NCBI RefSeq assembly: GCF_900116065.1
Contig: NZ_FOZV01000003.1
Coordinates: 1 to 64,000 of the forward strand
Origin: Brevundimonas viscosa
GTDB lineage: Bacteria; Pseudomonadota; Alphaproteobacteria; Caulobacterales; Caulobacteraceae
DNA: 64,000 nt
Direction of reading: 5' to 3'
Shown here: positions 53,658-62,790 of the stretch, one piece after another
Numbering within the stretch: position 1 is the stretch's first letter
Layout: the number at the start of each line of letters is the position of its first letter
Position numbers and translations under genes: made by a program
The notes under the pieces: model-generated
What the model saw: only the letters and a program-made list of their open reading frames with translations
Database searches by the model: none
Told to the model about the DNA's origin: nothing

Positions 53658-54124
53658 GCCCCGCCGCCAAGGCCTGCGGCGACTGCGGCCTGTGCTGCAA
53701 GATCATGGGCGTGACCGCGCTGGCCAAACCGGCGGGCAAGTGGTGCCGGCACTTCTCGAAGGCCGGAGGCTGCGCGATCTATGGCGAACGACCCGACGAC
53801 TGCCGCGTGTTCAACTGCCTGTGGCTGCTGACCGACGCCCTGGGGCCGGAGTGGAAGCCGACGGTCGCCGGCTTCGTGCTGCATAGCGAAGCCGGCGGGA
53901 CGCGGCTGATCGTCGAGTGCGACCCGACCCGCCCGCACGACTGGCGGCGGCCGCCGTACGAGGCGACGCTCAGGCGGTGGGCGACGGCCCCGGCGATGGA
54001 GGTGCTGGTGTTTGCGGGGCTCCGGGGGTTGCGGCTCGGCCCGGAAGACCGGGTCGTGCGCCGTGCTCCCGGCCGCCCAGCAGAGAATGGTGCAGGTCGT
54101 AGCATTCGCAGGCGGCCCGCTTGA
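53642..54124 (+). CDS. second CxxCxxCC cysteine-cluster protein
   Basis: The 160-residue product, from GTG 53642, has CGDCGLCCKIMG, then WCRHF, CAIY and DDCRVFNCLWLL, a YkgJ-like cysteine arrangement, and ECDPTRPHDWRRPPYEATLRRWA. Function is unknown. The last 50 residues are Arg/Gly-rich and overlap the convergent Crp-family gene by 155 bases, so the native end may be altered. Confidence 0.75.
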   Translation: MVGDLSPAAKACGDCGLCCKIMGVTALAKPAGKWCRHFSKAGGCAIYGERPDDCRVFNCLWLLTDALGPEWKPTVAGFVLHSEAGGTRLIVECDPTRPHDWRRPPYEATLRRWATAPAMEVLVFAGLRGLRLGPEDRVVRRAPGRPAENGAGRSIRRRPA

Positions 54125-54746
54125 GGGCCGGAAGGTCGATGATGCGGATGACTCCGCGGCTGTAGCGGATCGACCCCGCCGCCTTGAGCGACATCGCGGC
54201 CGCGTTGACGGTGGTCCGCTGCACGCCGAGCAAGGTGGCCAGGTCTTCCTGGGTCAGGCGCAGCTCGTTGGATGCGGCCCGGTCGGCATGGACGAGAAGG
54301 AAGCGGGCCAGGCGCGACGGGGCGTCGTGCAGGGCGGCGCAGGCGACGCCGAGCGCGGCTTGGGCGTGATAGTCGTTGCACAGGCGAAGCAGGTCGCGCC
54401 GCGGATCGGCGCTCACCTCCACCTGGGCCCTCAGCACGCGGGCGGGAACCGAGAACACCGACCCGGACGCCTTCACCTCCACCGCCCAGCCGCAGGGCGC
54501 CTCGGCGAGGAAGGGCGGCAGGGCGGAAACGCCTTCGACGCCCATGATGAAGGTCTCGGCCGAGCGGCCGTCGCTGAAGGTGACGGTGTTGGCGAGGTAG
54601 GCCGTGGTTGGAAAATGCACGGTGTCGACCATGGCGCCCTGCTCGACGAGGATCTCGCCGCGGTCCACGCGACGCTCTGTCAGCCAGGGGACCAGGGCGG
54701 CGAAATCCGCATCCCGCATACCGGCGATGGTGTGGTTTCTGAGCAT
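53970..54746 (-). CDS. Crp/Fnr-family transcriptional regulator
   Basis: The 258-residue protein has a cyclic-nucleotide-binding-like beta-roll (ERRVDRGEILVEQGAMVDTVHFPTTAYLANTV) and a C-terminal winged helix (LTQEDLATLLGVQRTTVNAAAMSLKAAGSI). It lacks the N-terminal Cys cluster of Fnr, so oxygen sensing by a 4Fe-4S centre is unlikely. The final 30 residues are Pro/Gly-rich. A hairpin with arms CCTCCAGC (54804-54811) and GCTGGAGG (54823-54830) lies upstream of the start. Confidence 0.87.
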   Translation of the reverse strand: MLRNHTIAGMRDADFAALVPWLTERRVDRGEILVEQGAMVDTVHFPTTAYLANTVTFSDGRSAETFIMGVEGVSALPPFLAEAPCGWAVEVKASGSVFSVPARVLRAQVEVSADPRRDLLRLCNDYHAQAALGVACAALHDAPSRLARFLLVHADRAASNELRLTQEDLATLLGVQRTTVNAAAMSLKAAGSIRYSRGVIRIIDLPALKRAACECYDLHHSLLGGREHGARPGLPGRAATPGAPQTPAPPSPGPSPTA

Positions 54747-54920
54747 GGAAGCACTCCGGCGGCGGGGCGGGAGTGCGCAGCTGCTTGTGCCGAATTCTCT
54801 CAGCCTCCAGCGGCCAAAAGAGGCTGGAGGTCCAGATAGAGTGGTCGCGAAGGCGAGGAAGTTCCGCCGGCTTCACGACATTGCACGCGGAATTCGGCGT
54901 CGAGCGCCGATTTCCGACGC

Positions 54921-55754
54921 CTAGCGGACGTCCACCGACTGGGCGATCTGTTCCGCCAGGGCGCGGTCGGCGCCATCGAGGGTCATGGTCCAGACGTGGA
55001 TCTCACGCGGGGCTTCCGCACGCTGGAACAGGTGCTCGACGGCGTGGCGGGCGCCCTGCTCCGTCAGGACCACGCTGGCGCGGCCGCCGGCCTCGACCAT
55101 CTCGCCCGTGTAGATCGGAAACTGCGAAGCCGGGCCGACGTAGACCATGACGAACGACCGCTCCCCGCGGCGGATCGTATAGATGCGGAAGTCCGGGCCG
55201 GGGCGGCCGGTGACGATCTGGAAGCCGGCCGGAAGCTCGACCGAGAACGGCAGGGCGGCGCGCGCGGCGGCGTCAAGGACGGCGACCGCCGGGGTCGGCG
55301 GCGGGGCAGGCTCGGCGGCGGGCGCCGCGGCCGGCGGGGCGAGCGGCTCGACCCGCGCCGCCGGCGGGGGAGCGGGCGTGATGGGCGCGGTGCGCGCGGC
55401 GGGCGAGGGCTCCACGGGGATGGGGGCGGGGCGAGGCGGCTGGGTCTCGCCCGGGGCCTCGAACGGTTCGGGAATTGAGGAGCGCCGGGTGTCCGGGGCC
55501 GGCGAAGTCGGGGTTGGCCGAGCGGGAGCCGGTTCCGGCTGGACCGCGGCGCCCGGCGGAGTCGCCGGGGCAGCGGGCGGTGGCGTCGTCGCCGCCGGCG
55601 GCCGGGCGAGGTACTCCTCGATGGTCGGCGGGCCGCTGTTGAGGTCGCGCGTCAGGTCGCTGGCGGAACGCGGGGGCGGCGTCTGCGGAGCGGTCTGGGC
55701 GTCGGCGGCGCCGGCGAGAAGCAGGAAGGCGGCGGCGGGTACGAGGACTTTCAT
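54921..55754 (-). CDS. exported Pro/Ala-rich protein of unknown function
   Basis: The 277-residue product has a Sec signal (cut after ADA, about residue 19), a low-complexity Pro/Ala region to about 165 and a compact C-terminal domain (LPFSVELPAGFQIVTGRPGPDFRIYTIRRGERSFVMVYVGP to HVWTMTLDGADRALAEQIAQ). I recognise no family. It is the last gene on the minus strand after the bd oxidase genes, 19 bases behind the small subunit, so it may be co-transcribed. The 174 bases on its other side hold only hairpin sequences. Confidence 0.7.
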   Translation of the reverse strand: MKVLVPAAAFLLLAGAADAQTAPQTPPPRSASDLTRDLNSGPPTIEEYLARPPAATTPPPAAPATPPGAAVQPEPAPARPTPTSPAPDTRRSSIPEPFEAPGETQPPRPAPIPVEPSPAARTAPITPAPPPAARVEPLAPPAAAPAAEPAPPPTPAVAVLDAAARAALPFSVELPAGFQIVTGRPGPDFRIYTIRRGERSFVMVYVGPASQFPIYTGEMVEAGGRASVVLTEQGARHAVEHLFQRAEAPREIHVWTMTLDGADRALAEQIAQSVDVR

Positions 55755-55772
55755 GGCCGCGACCTTCCTCCC

Positions 55773-55919
55773 TCAGCCCATGAACGGCAAGGCCCTGAGC
55801 GCATAGGCGACCGCCGCCGTGACCGCCGAGGCGGCGACGGCGAGACCGAGGAACCAGGCCAGGCGCTTCCACAGGGGGCCGGGAGATTCACCGGGCCCGG
55901 GCGGGGGCTCGATCCTAAT
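55773..55919 (-). CDS. DUF2474-like small subunit of the bd oxidase
   Basis: A short frame after cydB encodes GPLWKRLAWFLGLAVAASAV and then TAAVAYALRALPFMG, a single membrane helix preceded by LWKR, the pattern of DUF2474 proteins found after cydAB of cyanide-insensitive type. It lies in the same unit and strand. No ATG, GTG or TTG starts it; the frame reads through an ATT at 55919 that overlaps the cydB stop, or a CTG nearer the helix. The start is therefore unsettled, but the sequence match and position are convincing. Confidence 0.7.
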   Translation of the reverse strand: MRIEPPPGPGESPGPLWKRLAWFLGLAVAASAVTAAVAYALRALPFMG

Positions 55920-56940
55920 GATAGCCGGCCTCCGGCGTGACCTTGCCGCGGAACACCCAGTAGACCCAGCCGGTGTAGGCGAGGATCAGCGGCAGGATGA
56001 CCACCGTGCCGACCAGCATCAGGGCGAGCGCGTTGTCGGGCGCGGCGGCGGCGCGGAAGTCGACGCTGTACGGCGCGACATAGGGGAAGAAGCCGGCGGC
56101 AAGGCCCGCGTAGCCCGACAGGAAGACCAGCACCGCACCGACGAAGGGCCAGCCGTGGGAGGCCCGTCGTACGCCCCAGCCGACCAGGCCCAGGCCGATG
56201 AGGCCGAGCAGCGGAATCCAGGCCAGCGGCAGGAAGCGGCCGAAATCGAGCCCCCCTCCGGTCCAGCCCCAGCGCTCCGCCACCACCGGGTGAACCACCA
56301 GTGTCGAAAGGCTGACGCCGACGAGGAACAGGGCGGTCAGCACGCCGGAGATCACCGCCCAGCGGCGGGCGTCGCCGTGCAGCTCGTCGGCGGTCTTCCA
56401 CATCAGCCAGGCGGCGCCGAGCAGGGCGTAGCCGCAGACCAGACCGGCGGCGACCAGCAGGGTGTAGGGGGTGAACCAGTCGAAGGTCCCGCCCGCGAAG
56501 CGGTCGTCGACCACCTCGATGCCCTGGATGAAGCCGCCGAGGATCAGACCCTGGGCGAAGGCGGCGAGGATGGAGCCGAAGGCGAACATGGCCGTCCAGA
56601 ACGGGCGGCCGCGGCGCTGGCCGCGGAAGCGGAACTCGAAGGCCACGCCGCGCAGGATCAGGCCCGCGAGCATCAGGATCACCGGCAGGTAGAAGGCCGG
56701 CATGACGATCGAATAGGCCAGCGGAAACGCCGCCAGCAGGCCGCCGCCGCCCAGCACCAGCCAGGTCTCGTTGCCGTCCCAGACCGGGGCGACAGTGTTC
56801 ATCATCACGTCCCGGTCCTCCTTGTTCCGCGAGAAGGGGAACAGGATGCCGACGCCGAGATCGAAGCCGTCGAGCAGGACGTAGAGCAGCACGCCCGTGG
56901 CGATCAGTCCGGCCCAGATCAGGGGGAGGTCGAGGCTCAT
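55915..56940 (-). CDS. cydB: cytochrome bd-type ubiquinol oxidase subunit II
   Basis: The 341-residue membrane protein shows the CydB start PLIWAGLIATGVLLYVLLDGFDLGVGIL and VAPVWDGNETWLVLGGGGLLAAFP, with about eight helices. It pairs with CydA to form the quinol oxidase. The start overlaps the cydA stop and the stop overlaps the DUF2474 frame. The form is that of the cyanide-insensitive oxidase (CioB). Confidence 0.93.
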   Translation of the reverse strand: MSLDLPLIWAGLIATGVLLYVLLDGFDLGVGILFPFSRNKEDRDVMMNTVAPVWDGNETWLVLGGGGLLAAFPLAYSIVMPAFYLPVILMLAGLILRGVAFEFRFRGQRRGRPFWTAMFAFGSILAAFAQGLILGGFIQGIEVVDDRFAGGTFDWFTPYTLLVAAGLVCGYALLGAAWLMWKTADELHGDARRWAVISGVLTALFLVGVSLSTLVVHPVVAERWGWTGGGLDFGRFLPLAWIPLLGLIGLGLVGWGVRRASHGWPFVGAVLVFLSGYAGLAAGFFPYVAPYSVDFRAAAAPDNALALMLVGTVVILPLILAYTGWVYWVFRGKVTPEAGYH

Positions 56941-58337
56941 GACGGATCTCCCGGAGCGTCCTCGGGGGCGGCGGCGAGCGGGGTGCCGGGGGCGCGCTGG
57001 CCCTCGGGCTTCGGCTCGGCGGCGCCGGCGACCGGGCCCTCTCGCAGCAGACGGAGGACGTAGATCGCGCCCGCGACGAAGACGATGGCGTAGACGGTGA
57101 CGTAGATCAGCAGCGAGGTGGCGACCGAGCCGGCGGTCACCGGCGAGACGGCGTCGGCGGTGCGGACGAGGCCCTGCACCACCCACGGCTGGCGGCCGAC
57201 CTCGGTGACGACCCAGCCGGCGACCACCGCCACGAAGCCGGACGGCCCCATGAGGACGGCGAAGCGGAGGAACAGCCGGTCGTCGGCGAAGCGCTTGCGC
57301 CACACCAGCCAGGCGCCCCAGAGGCCGAGCCCGAGCATCAGCACACCCAGTCCCACCATGACCCGGAAGCTCCAGAACACGATGAAGACCGGCGGCTGGT
57401 CCTCCGGCGCGAAGGCGTCGAGGCCGGTAACCACCTCGTCGGCAGGGGCGACCAGCACGCCGCCGCCGGGAATGGCCAGTTCGAAATGGTTCGACTGCGT
57501 GGCCCGGTCGGGGATGGCGAAAAGGATCAGCGGGTGGTTGGCGTCGGTCTCCCAGTAGGCCTCGATAGCGGCCAGCTTCTGCGGCTGGTGGTCCTTGGCG
57601 ACGAGGCCGGACTCGTGGCCGACCAGCACCTGGACCGGGGCGAGCACGGCGATCAGACCGATGGCCATCTTCAGGGCCAGGCGGCTCTCCTCCTGGCCGC
57701 GGTTTCGCAACAGCTGGAAGGCCGAGGCGGCGCCGACCACGAGCGCCGTGGTCAGGAAGGCGGCGATCAGCATGTGCGCCAGCCGGGTCGGGAAGCTGGG
57801 ATTGAAGATCGCCTCCATGAAGCTGGTGGCCACGATGCGGCCGTCGGCCAGCACCTCGTAACCCGCCGGGGTCTGCATCCAGCTGTTGGCCGAGAGGATC
57901 CAGAAGGCCGAGATGGAGGTGCCGATCGCCACCAGGCAGGTGGCGAGGAAGTGCAGCCTCGGCCCGACCTTCTTCCAGCCGAACAGCATGACGCCGAGGA
58001 AGGAGGCCTCGAGGAAGAAGGCGGTCAGCACCTCGTAGGCCAGCAGGGGGCCGATGACCCCGCCCGTCAGGCGGATGAACTCCGACCAGTTGGTGCCGAA
58101 CTGGTAGCTGAGCACGATGCCGGAGACGACGCCCATGCCGAAGCTGATGGCGAAGACCTTCACCCAGAACAGGTAGAGGGTCTTGTATGCCTCGCGCTTC
58201 GTGCGCAGCCACAGGCCTTCCAGCACCGCGAGGTAGGCCGCCAGACCGATGGTGAAAGCCGGGAAGAGGATGTGGAAGGCGACGGTGAAAGCGAACTGAA
58301 GCCGCGACAGGATCAGGGCGTCGTATTCCAAGGCCAT
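56937..58337 (-). CDS. cydA: cytochrome bd-type ubiquinol oxidase subunit I
   Basis: The 466-residue protein has the heme-ligand helix RLQFAFTVAFHILFPAFTIG, SYQFGTNWSEFIR, the GRQPW motif region (EVGRQPWVVQGLVRT) and heme b558 ligands. The quinol-binding loop is short, as in cyanide-insensitive oxidases (CioA), which lack the long E. coli insertion. Such enzymes have high oxygen affinity and resist cyanide, NO and sulfide. It heads the operon. With the caa3 subunit I broken, it is the only complete terminal oxidase in the window. Confidence 0.94.
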   Translation of the reverse strand: MALEYDALILSRLQFAFTVAFHILFPAFTIGLAAYLAVLEGLWLRTKREAYKTLYLFWVKVFAISFGMGVVSGIVLSYQFGTNWSEFIRLTGGVIGPLLAYEVLTAFFLEASFLGVMLFGWKKVGPRLHFLATCLVAIGTSISAFWILSANSWMQTPAGYEVLADGRIVATSFMEAIFNPSFPTRLAHMLIAAFLTTALVVGAASAFQLLRNRGQEESRLALKMAIGLIAVLAPVQVLVGHESGLVAKDHQPQKLAAIEAYWETDANHPLILFAIPDRATQSNHFELAIPGGGVLVAPADEVVTGLDAFAPEDQPPVFIVFWSFRVMVGLGVLMLGLGLWGAWLVWRKRFADDRLFLRFAVLMGPSGFVAVVAGWVVTEVGRQPWVVQGLVRTADAVSPVTAGSVATSLLIYVTVYAIVFVAGAIYVLRLLREGPVAGAAEPKPEGQRAPGTPLAAAPEDAPGDPS

Positions 58338-58438
58338 ACCCTTTCGAGCAGCGAGGCCCGGGAAGGCTACGCCCGCAGGCGGCGCCTGTCACCCGGCGCC
58401 CTGTCGCGCGACGGAACGCCTCAGCTTGCGGAAAGGGG

Positions 58439-60100
58439 TCAGGCCGCGGGCAGTTCGACCCAGAAGGTGGCTCCCTCGCCCGGCGTCGAGTCGACGCCGA
58501 TCGATCCGCCCTGCAGCTCGACCAGGCGCTTGGCCAGGGCCAGGCCGATGCCGTGGCCCTCGACGGCGGATCGCTCCAGACCCAGCCGGTTGAAGGGCTC
58601 GAAGAGCTGGGCCTGCTTTTCCGGCGTCAGCCCGGGGCCCCTGTCGGTGACCTCAAGCCGCACCCCGTCGTGAATCCGGCAGGCCCTCATGACGACGACG
58701 CCGCCGGCCGGGCCGTACTTCACCGCGTTGGAGGTCAGGTTGCTGACCACCTGGGCGAGGCGCTGGGAGTCGGCCAGGGCGATGAGGCCGTCGCCCTCGT
58801 TGATCATCTCGAAGCGGATCGCCTGGGCTTCCGGACGCAAGGCGGTGGCGCGGCGGACGTCTTCGAGCACGCCGGGCACGTCGGTCGGACGCAGCTCGAC
58901 CTTCACCGCCCCCGATTCCGCGCGGGCGACGTCGAGCAGGTCGTGGGCCAGCGACTCGACCTGACGCGCCGTTTTGACGAGCATGTCGGCCATTTCGGCC
59001 TGGGTCGCATTCACGGGACCGAGCTGACCGGTCTTCCACAGTTCACCGATGCCGATCACGCCGCCGACCGGGCTCTTGATCTCGTGCGCCACGTTGGCCA
59101 GGAGCCGGGACTTCGCCTCGGACGCCCGTTCGGCGCGAGCCTGGCCGGCGCGAGCCCGGTCGCCGAGGCGGTCCCGCTCCTCGAGCAGGGCGGCGACGAG
59201 CAGGATGGGCAGGTAGCCGAGCAGGACCAGCAGCTGCGCCATCATGGCCCGCTCCGGTCCCGGGAAGGCGGCGTAGGGACCGTAGCCCAGCATGCTGCCG
59301 CCGACTGCCAGAACGGTGATGATGACAAGGCCGGCGGTGGTCCCGATCACCCTTAGCCGGACGGCGACAAGCAACAGAAGCGGCAGCACCAGAAAGGCGA
59401 CGGGCGCGGCGCTGCGGAGAAAGATCGTGGCGGCGACGACGGTCAGCGCCAGGAGCAGGACCGCCGCTTCCGCGGCCCGGGGAAACGCCCGATAGCGCAC
59501 CAGCTCCCGTCGGGTGACGGCCAGGCCGAAGCTGCCGACGACAGCGATGCTCAGGGCGTGGCCGAACCACCAGGTCTGGGTCGTCTCGAAGAAGTCGGCG
59601 CCGTTCATCCACCACAGCATGCCGCCGACGAAGACCGCGGCGGGCAGCGGCGCGACGGCGGCGGCGCTTATCAAAAAGCGGCTCGCCCCCTCGACGCTGG
59701 CGAGGTTGAGCGTCGGCGCGAACCGCCGCGCCAGCAGCACGGCGACGTAGATGTCGAGCATGTTGGCGACGGTGAACATCGCCGTCGTCCCTGTGGAGTT
59801 GCCGGCCAGCAGATTGCCCGCCGCAAGACCCAGCGCGGCGAGCCCGCCGAAGGACAGGTCGTACATCGGCCCGCGCGAGGTGCGGAGCCAGACCGCGACC
59901 GCCAGGCCTGCCGAGCCCCAGAGGGCGGCGACCATGTCCGCCGAGCGCGCGAACGTCAGGGAGAGCACGGTGAGGACCATCACGGCCATGGCCGTGAACA
60001 CGGGCGCGAGCGGCTGCCGGGCGCCCAGCGGGGCCGCGACGGGCGACGCCTTGAGGACGGGCCTCGCCGGCAGGGGCTCGAGCGCGGGGCTCATGGTCAT
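58439..60100 (-). CDS. MASE1-type hybrid-free sensor histidine kinase
   Basis: The 553-residue kinase has eight or so membrane helices in residues 30-300 matching the MASE1 sensor (FARSADMVAALWGSAGLAVAVWL, AGNLLAGNSTGT), a HisKA domain with the phospho-His in LLANVAHEIKSPVGGVIG and HATPase boxes (LTSNAVKYGPAGG, DRGPGLTPEKQ, GHGIGLALAKRLVELQGGSI). No response regulator gene adjoins, so it is an orphan. An alternative start two codons in exists (ATG 60094). Confidence 0.9.
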   Translation of the reverse strand: MTMSPALEPLPARPVLKASPVAAPLGARQPLAPVFTAMAVMVLTVLSLTFARSADMVAALWGSAGLAVAVWLRTSRGPMYDLSFGGLAALGLAAGNLLAGNSTGTTAMFTVANMLDIYVAVLLARRFAPTLNLASVEGASRFLISAAAVAPLPAAVFVGGMLWWMNGADFFETTQTWWFGHALSIAVVGSFGLAVTRRELVRYRAFPRAAEAAVLLLALTVVAATIFLRSAAPVAFLVLPLLLLVAVRLRVIGTTAGLVIITVLAVGGSMLGYGPYAAFPGPERAMMAQLLVLLGYLPILLVAALLEERDRLGDRARAGQARAERASEAKSRLLANVAHEIKSPVGGVIGIGELWKTGQLGPVNATQAEMADMLVKTARQVESLAHDLLDVARAESGAVKVELRPTDVPGVLEDVRRATALRPEAQAIRFEMINEGDGLIALADSQRLAQVVSNLTSNAVKYGPAGGVVVMRACRIHDGVRLEVTDRGPGLTPEKQAQLFEPFNRLGLERSAVEGHGIGLALAKRLVELQGGSIGVDSTPGEGATFWVELPAA

Positions 60101-60164
60101 GGTCGGGTCCGGACGTCTGGAAACCGGACCGGCTTACCCTGCGCTTCCTAATATCCCCTGAAAA

Positions 60165-60824
60165 TCAGAAGGCGCCGGCCAGCGCCGCATCGAAGGCGCG
60201 CACCGCCGCGGCCGGACCTTCGGGGGCGTTCCACACTGCCGAGCTCACCGCCACGAAGTCGGCGCCGGCCCGCGCCAGCTCCGGGGCGTTGGCGGGGGTG
60301 ATCCCGCCGATGGCGACGCAGGGCGTCTCCACCGTCTCCTGCCAGATCGACAGAATCTCGGGATCGGGTCGGTGCGTGGTCGCCTTGGTGTCGGTCGGGA
60401 AGAAGGCGCCGAAGGCGACGTAGTCGGCCCCCGCCTCCGCCGCGTCCATGGCCAGCTCGCGGCTGTCGTGGCAGGTCACGCCGATCATCGCCTGCGGCCC
60501 CATGATCCGCCGCGCCTCGGCGTAGGAGGCGTCGGACTGGCCGACGTGCACCCCGTCGCAGCCGGCGCGGGCGGCGAGATCGGGGCGGTCGTTGAGGATC
60601 ACCGCCACGCCCCGGGCGCGGGCCACGGGCGCCAGGGCGGCGACCGCCGCGAGGATGGCGGCGTCGTCGACGTCCTTGAGCCGGATCTGCAGCGCCGCCA
60701 CATCGCCGGCGTCGAGGGCCTCGGCCAGCGTCACGGCGAAGGCCGCCGGATCGGGAATGGCGGGCGGGGTGATCAGATAGAGCCGGCACGGCGGACGGGG
60801 CGGGGCGACGGGTTCTCTGGCCAT
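60165..60824 (-). CDS. thiE: thiamine phosphate synthase
   Basis: The 219-residue TIM-barrel protein has [61 protein letters not shown] and [14 protein letters not shown], the ThiE phosphate and pyrophosphate sites. It joins the thiazole and pyrimidine halves of thiamine. It is divergent from bfd across 128 bases. Other thi genes are not nearby. A TenI-type role is possible but less likely. Confidence 0.88.
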   Translation of the reverse strand: MAREPVAPPRPPCRLYLITPPAIPDPAAFAVTLAEALDAGDVAALQIRLKDVDDAAILAAVAALAPVARARGVAVILNDRPDLAARAGCDGVHVGQSDASYAEARRIMGPQAMIGVTCHDSRELAMDAAEAGADYVAFGAFFPTDTKATTHRPDPEILSIWQETVETPCVAIGGITPANAPELARAGADFVAVSSAVWNAPEGPAAAVRAFDAALAGAF

Positions 60825-60877
60825 GGCGCGGGATTGGGACGCCGTCGGCCGTGCGTCAATCGGTTACGTACAATTCC

Positions 60878-60932
60878 CGAATGCGAACGACTTGCATTCG
60901 CCTCATTCCCGTGGCTATAGCGAACTGTTCGC
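60878..60932 (+). promoter_or_regulatory. candidate iron-responsive operators before bfd
   Basis: Two inverted repeats lie in the thiE-bfd gap: CGAATGC-N9-GCATTCG (60878-60900) and the perfect palindrome GCGAAC-T-GTTCGC (60920-60932), 20 bases before the bfd start. Iron-storage ferredoxin genes are usually iron-regulated, so a Fur or Irr site is plausible; the half-sites do not match the classical Fur box. Confidence 0.45.
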
Positions 60933-60952
60933 AATCGCATCGGATTTCCGCC

Positions 60953-61138
60953 GTGTACGTCTGCAACTGCAACGGTCTGCGCCAGCGCGACGTCGCCGCC
61001 GCCATCGACGCGGGCGCGACGCGGCCGAAGGACGTGTTTGACCGCCACCAGTGCCGGCCGCAGTGCGCGCGCTGCGTCTGCGAGATGCGCGAGATGATCG
61101 ACGAAAGCCGCGACGCCTTCGCCCTCGCCGCCGAATAG
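60953..61138 (+). CDS. bfd: bacterioferritin-associated ferredoxin
   Basis: The 61-residue protein from GTG 60953 is VYVCNCNGLRQRDVAAAIDAG followed by HQCRPQCARCVCEMREMI. The Cys-x-Cys near the start and Cys-x2-Cys (CARC) are the 2Fe-2S ligands of Bfd, which reduces bacterioferritin to release iron. The longer upstream frame would include the operator and is rejected. bfr follows after 146 bases. Confidence 0.88.
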   Translation: MYVCNCNGLRQRDVAAAIDAGATRPKDVFDRHQCRPQCARCVCEMREMIDESRDAFALAAE

Positions 61139-61284
61139 CTGCACACGCCTTTTACTCGCATTTTCAATGTGCTGAGAAGTGTTCGCAGGTGAACACACTC
61201 GCGCGGCGCGTGTTATGAATGCGGCGAGCGACGGGTGATTCAGGGCGTCAGGTCGACGACCGCCCCGCCGACGGGAAGACGATC

Positions 61285-61785
61285 ATGAAGGGCGACCCCG
61301 CGATCATCCGCACCCTCAACGCGGTGCTGACCAACGAGCTGACCGCGGTCAACCAGTACTTCCTGCACGCGCGGATGTTCGAGAGCTGGGGGCTGAAGCA
61401 CCTCGGCCAGATCGTCTACGACGAGTCGATCGGCGAGATGAAACACGCCGACAAGCTGATCAAGCGCATCCTGTTCCTCGACGGCCTGCCCAACCTTCAG
61501 GACCTGCACAAGCTAAAGATCGGCGAGAACGTGTTCGAATGCCTCGGCGCCGACCTGGCGCTGGAGCTCGGCGGACGCGACGCCCAGATCGCCGGCATCG
61601 CCCAGTGCGAGGCGGCGAAGGACTACGTCAGCCGCCAGATCCTGTCGGAGATCCTCGCCGACACCGAGGAGCACATCGACTTCCTCGAGGCCCAGCACAA
61701 GCTGATCGAGCAGCTGGGCGAGCAGAACTACCTGCAGTCCGCGATGACCGAGATCGCCCCGGACCGGAGCGCGACGGGGAACTAG
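61285..61785 (+). CDS. bfr: bacterioferritin
   Basis: The 166-residue four-helix protein has NELTAVNQYFLHARMFESWG, the ferroxidase residues in DESIGEMKHADKLIKRI and EILADTEEHIDFLE, and YLQSAMTE at the end; the methionine of GEMKHADK region is where the shared heme binds in bacterioferritins. It stores iron as a mineral. ATG 61285 has GGGAAGAC upstream. A GTGTTC-N6-GAACAC repeat lies in the leader (about 61180-61197). It overlaps the next convergent gene by four bases. Confidence 0.93.
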   Translation: MKGDPAIIRTLNAVLTNELTAVNQYFLHARMFESWGLKHLGQIVYDESIGEMKHADKLIKRILFLDGLPNLQDLHKLKIGENVFECLGADLALELGGRDAQIAGIAQCEAAKDYVSRQILSEILADTEEHIDFLEAQHKLIEQLGEQNYLQSAMTEIAPDRSATGN

Positions 61786-62660
61786 AGGCCGACGGCCAAA
61801 TGGCTGCCGAGGTTGAGGAGCGTGTGGACGGCGGCGATCAGGGCGATCGACCCTGACCTGAGCCAGAGCACGCCGAGGAAAAGCCCCAGCAGCACCTGCA
61901 TCAGAAACTGGGGGGCGTAGTCGAAAGCGACGATCTGGAGCAGCGGCCAGTTCGCCTCGAACAGCGGCTGCGCGAAGGCGCCCGGCACGTGCATCAGTCC
62001 GAACGCCACCGCTGACAGGAACACCGCTTCAAACCGGGAGCCGAGGCGCTCCAGCAGGGCGGTCATCAGCATAACCCGGAACACCACCTCTTCCATTGAG
62101 GCCGCGAGGAAGGTGACGGGAAGCACGAAGAGAACGCGTCCGATCGAGGGAGGATCGAGTCGATCCGGAGCCCACGACCAGGCCGCCCAACTCCATGCCG
62201 TCGCAATCCCGATCCCGACGACGCAGAGCACGAGCAGGGAGGGCCAACCCGGCCGCGCTACCCGGCTCGGCCAGCGAACCTCCCGTGCCAGCAGGAAGGC
62301 GGCGGGCACGAGCGTCGAGGCGATGAGGGAGACGACTATCGCACTAAGCGCATCAAGGCGACCCATCCACTCAAGCGCCCGTCCGCCTGCCAACATGACG
62401 CCCATTGTGGAGACGATCATCCAGCCGATCGGGCGAAGCTGATCCGGCGTTCGCATCGTCCAGTAGGTCGCGTTTCCCCCGGTCGCCCAGCGCAGCGCCA
62501 GGAACACCGCCCCGAAGAGGATGAGCGTCAGGACGCCGAACACGGCGATGATCTCGGCGACGAATTCGTCCCCGAGGACGCCCGGCCGGGAGACGCACAC
62601 CCACCATGCCAGTGCAGCCAGCGCCGCCGCCGAAAGTTGAGACAATCTGCGCGACGTCAT
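61782..62660 (-). CDS. CPBP-family intramembrane metalloprotease
   Basis: The 292-residue membrane protein has about eight helices and the CPBP (Abi/CAAX-like) motifs: EEVVFRVML (motif 1 glutamates and arginine), FGLMHVPGAF with the first His and AAVHTLLNLG with the second. Such proteins cleave within the membrane or act in peptide self-protection; the substrate here is unknown. ATG 62660 starts MTSRRLSQLS. Confidence 0.87.
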   Translation of the reverse strand: MTSRRLSQLSAAALAALAWWVCVSRPGVLGDEFVAEIIAVFGVLTLILFGAVFLALRWATGGNATYWTMRTPDQLRPIGWMIVSTMGVMLAGGRALEWMGRLDALSAIVVSLIASTLVPAAFLLAREVRWPSRVARPGWPSLLVLCVVGIGIATAWSWAAWSWAPDRLDPPSIGRVLFVLPVTFLAASMEEVVFRVMLMTALLERLGSRFEAVFLSAVAFGLMHVPGAFAQPLFEANWPLLQIVAFDYAPQFLMQVLLGLFLGVLWLRSGSIALIAAVHTLLNLGSHLAVGL

Positions 62661-62790
62661 CCATCCCCCCGATACGCCTGGGGCGACGGTAAGCGCGACC
62701 TTCGCGGCGGCGCAACCACAGCGCGTTCCTCCCGGGATGCGGAACCGGCCCTCTCGCGCATCATTGTTCCGGGCGGAAAAGGAGAGCCGG

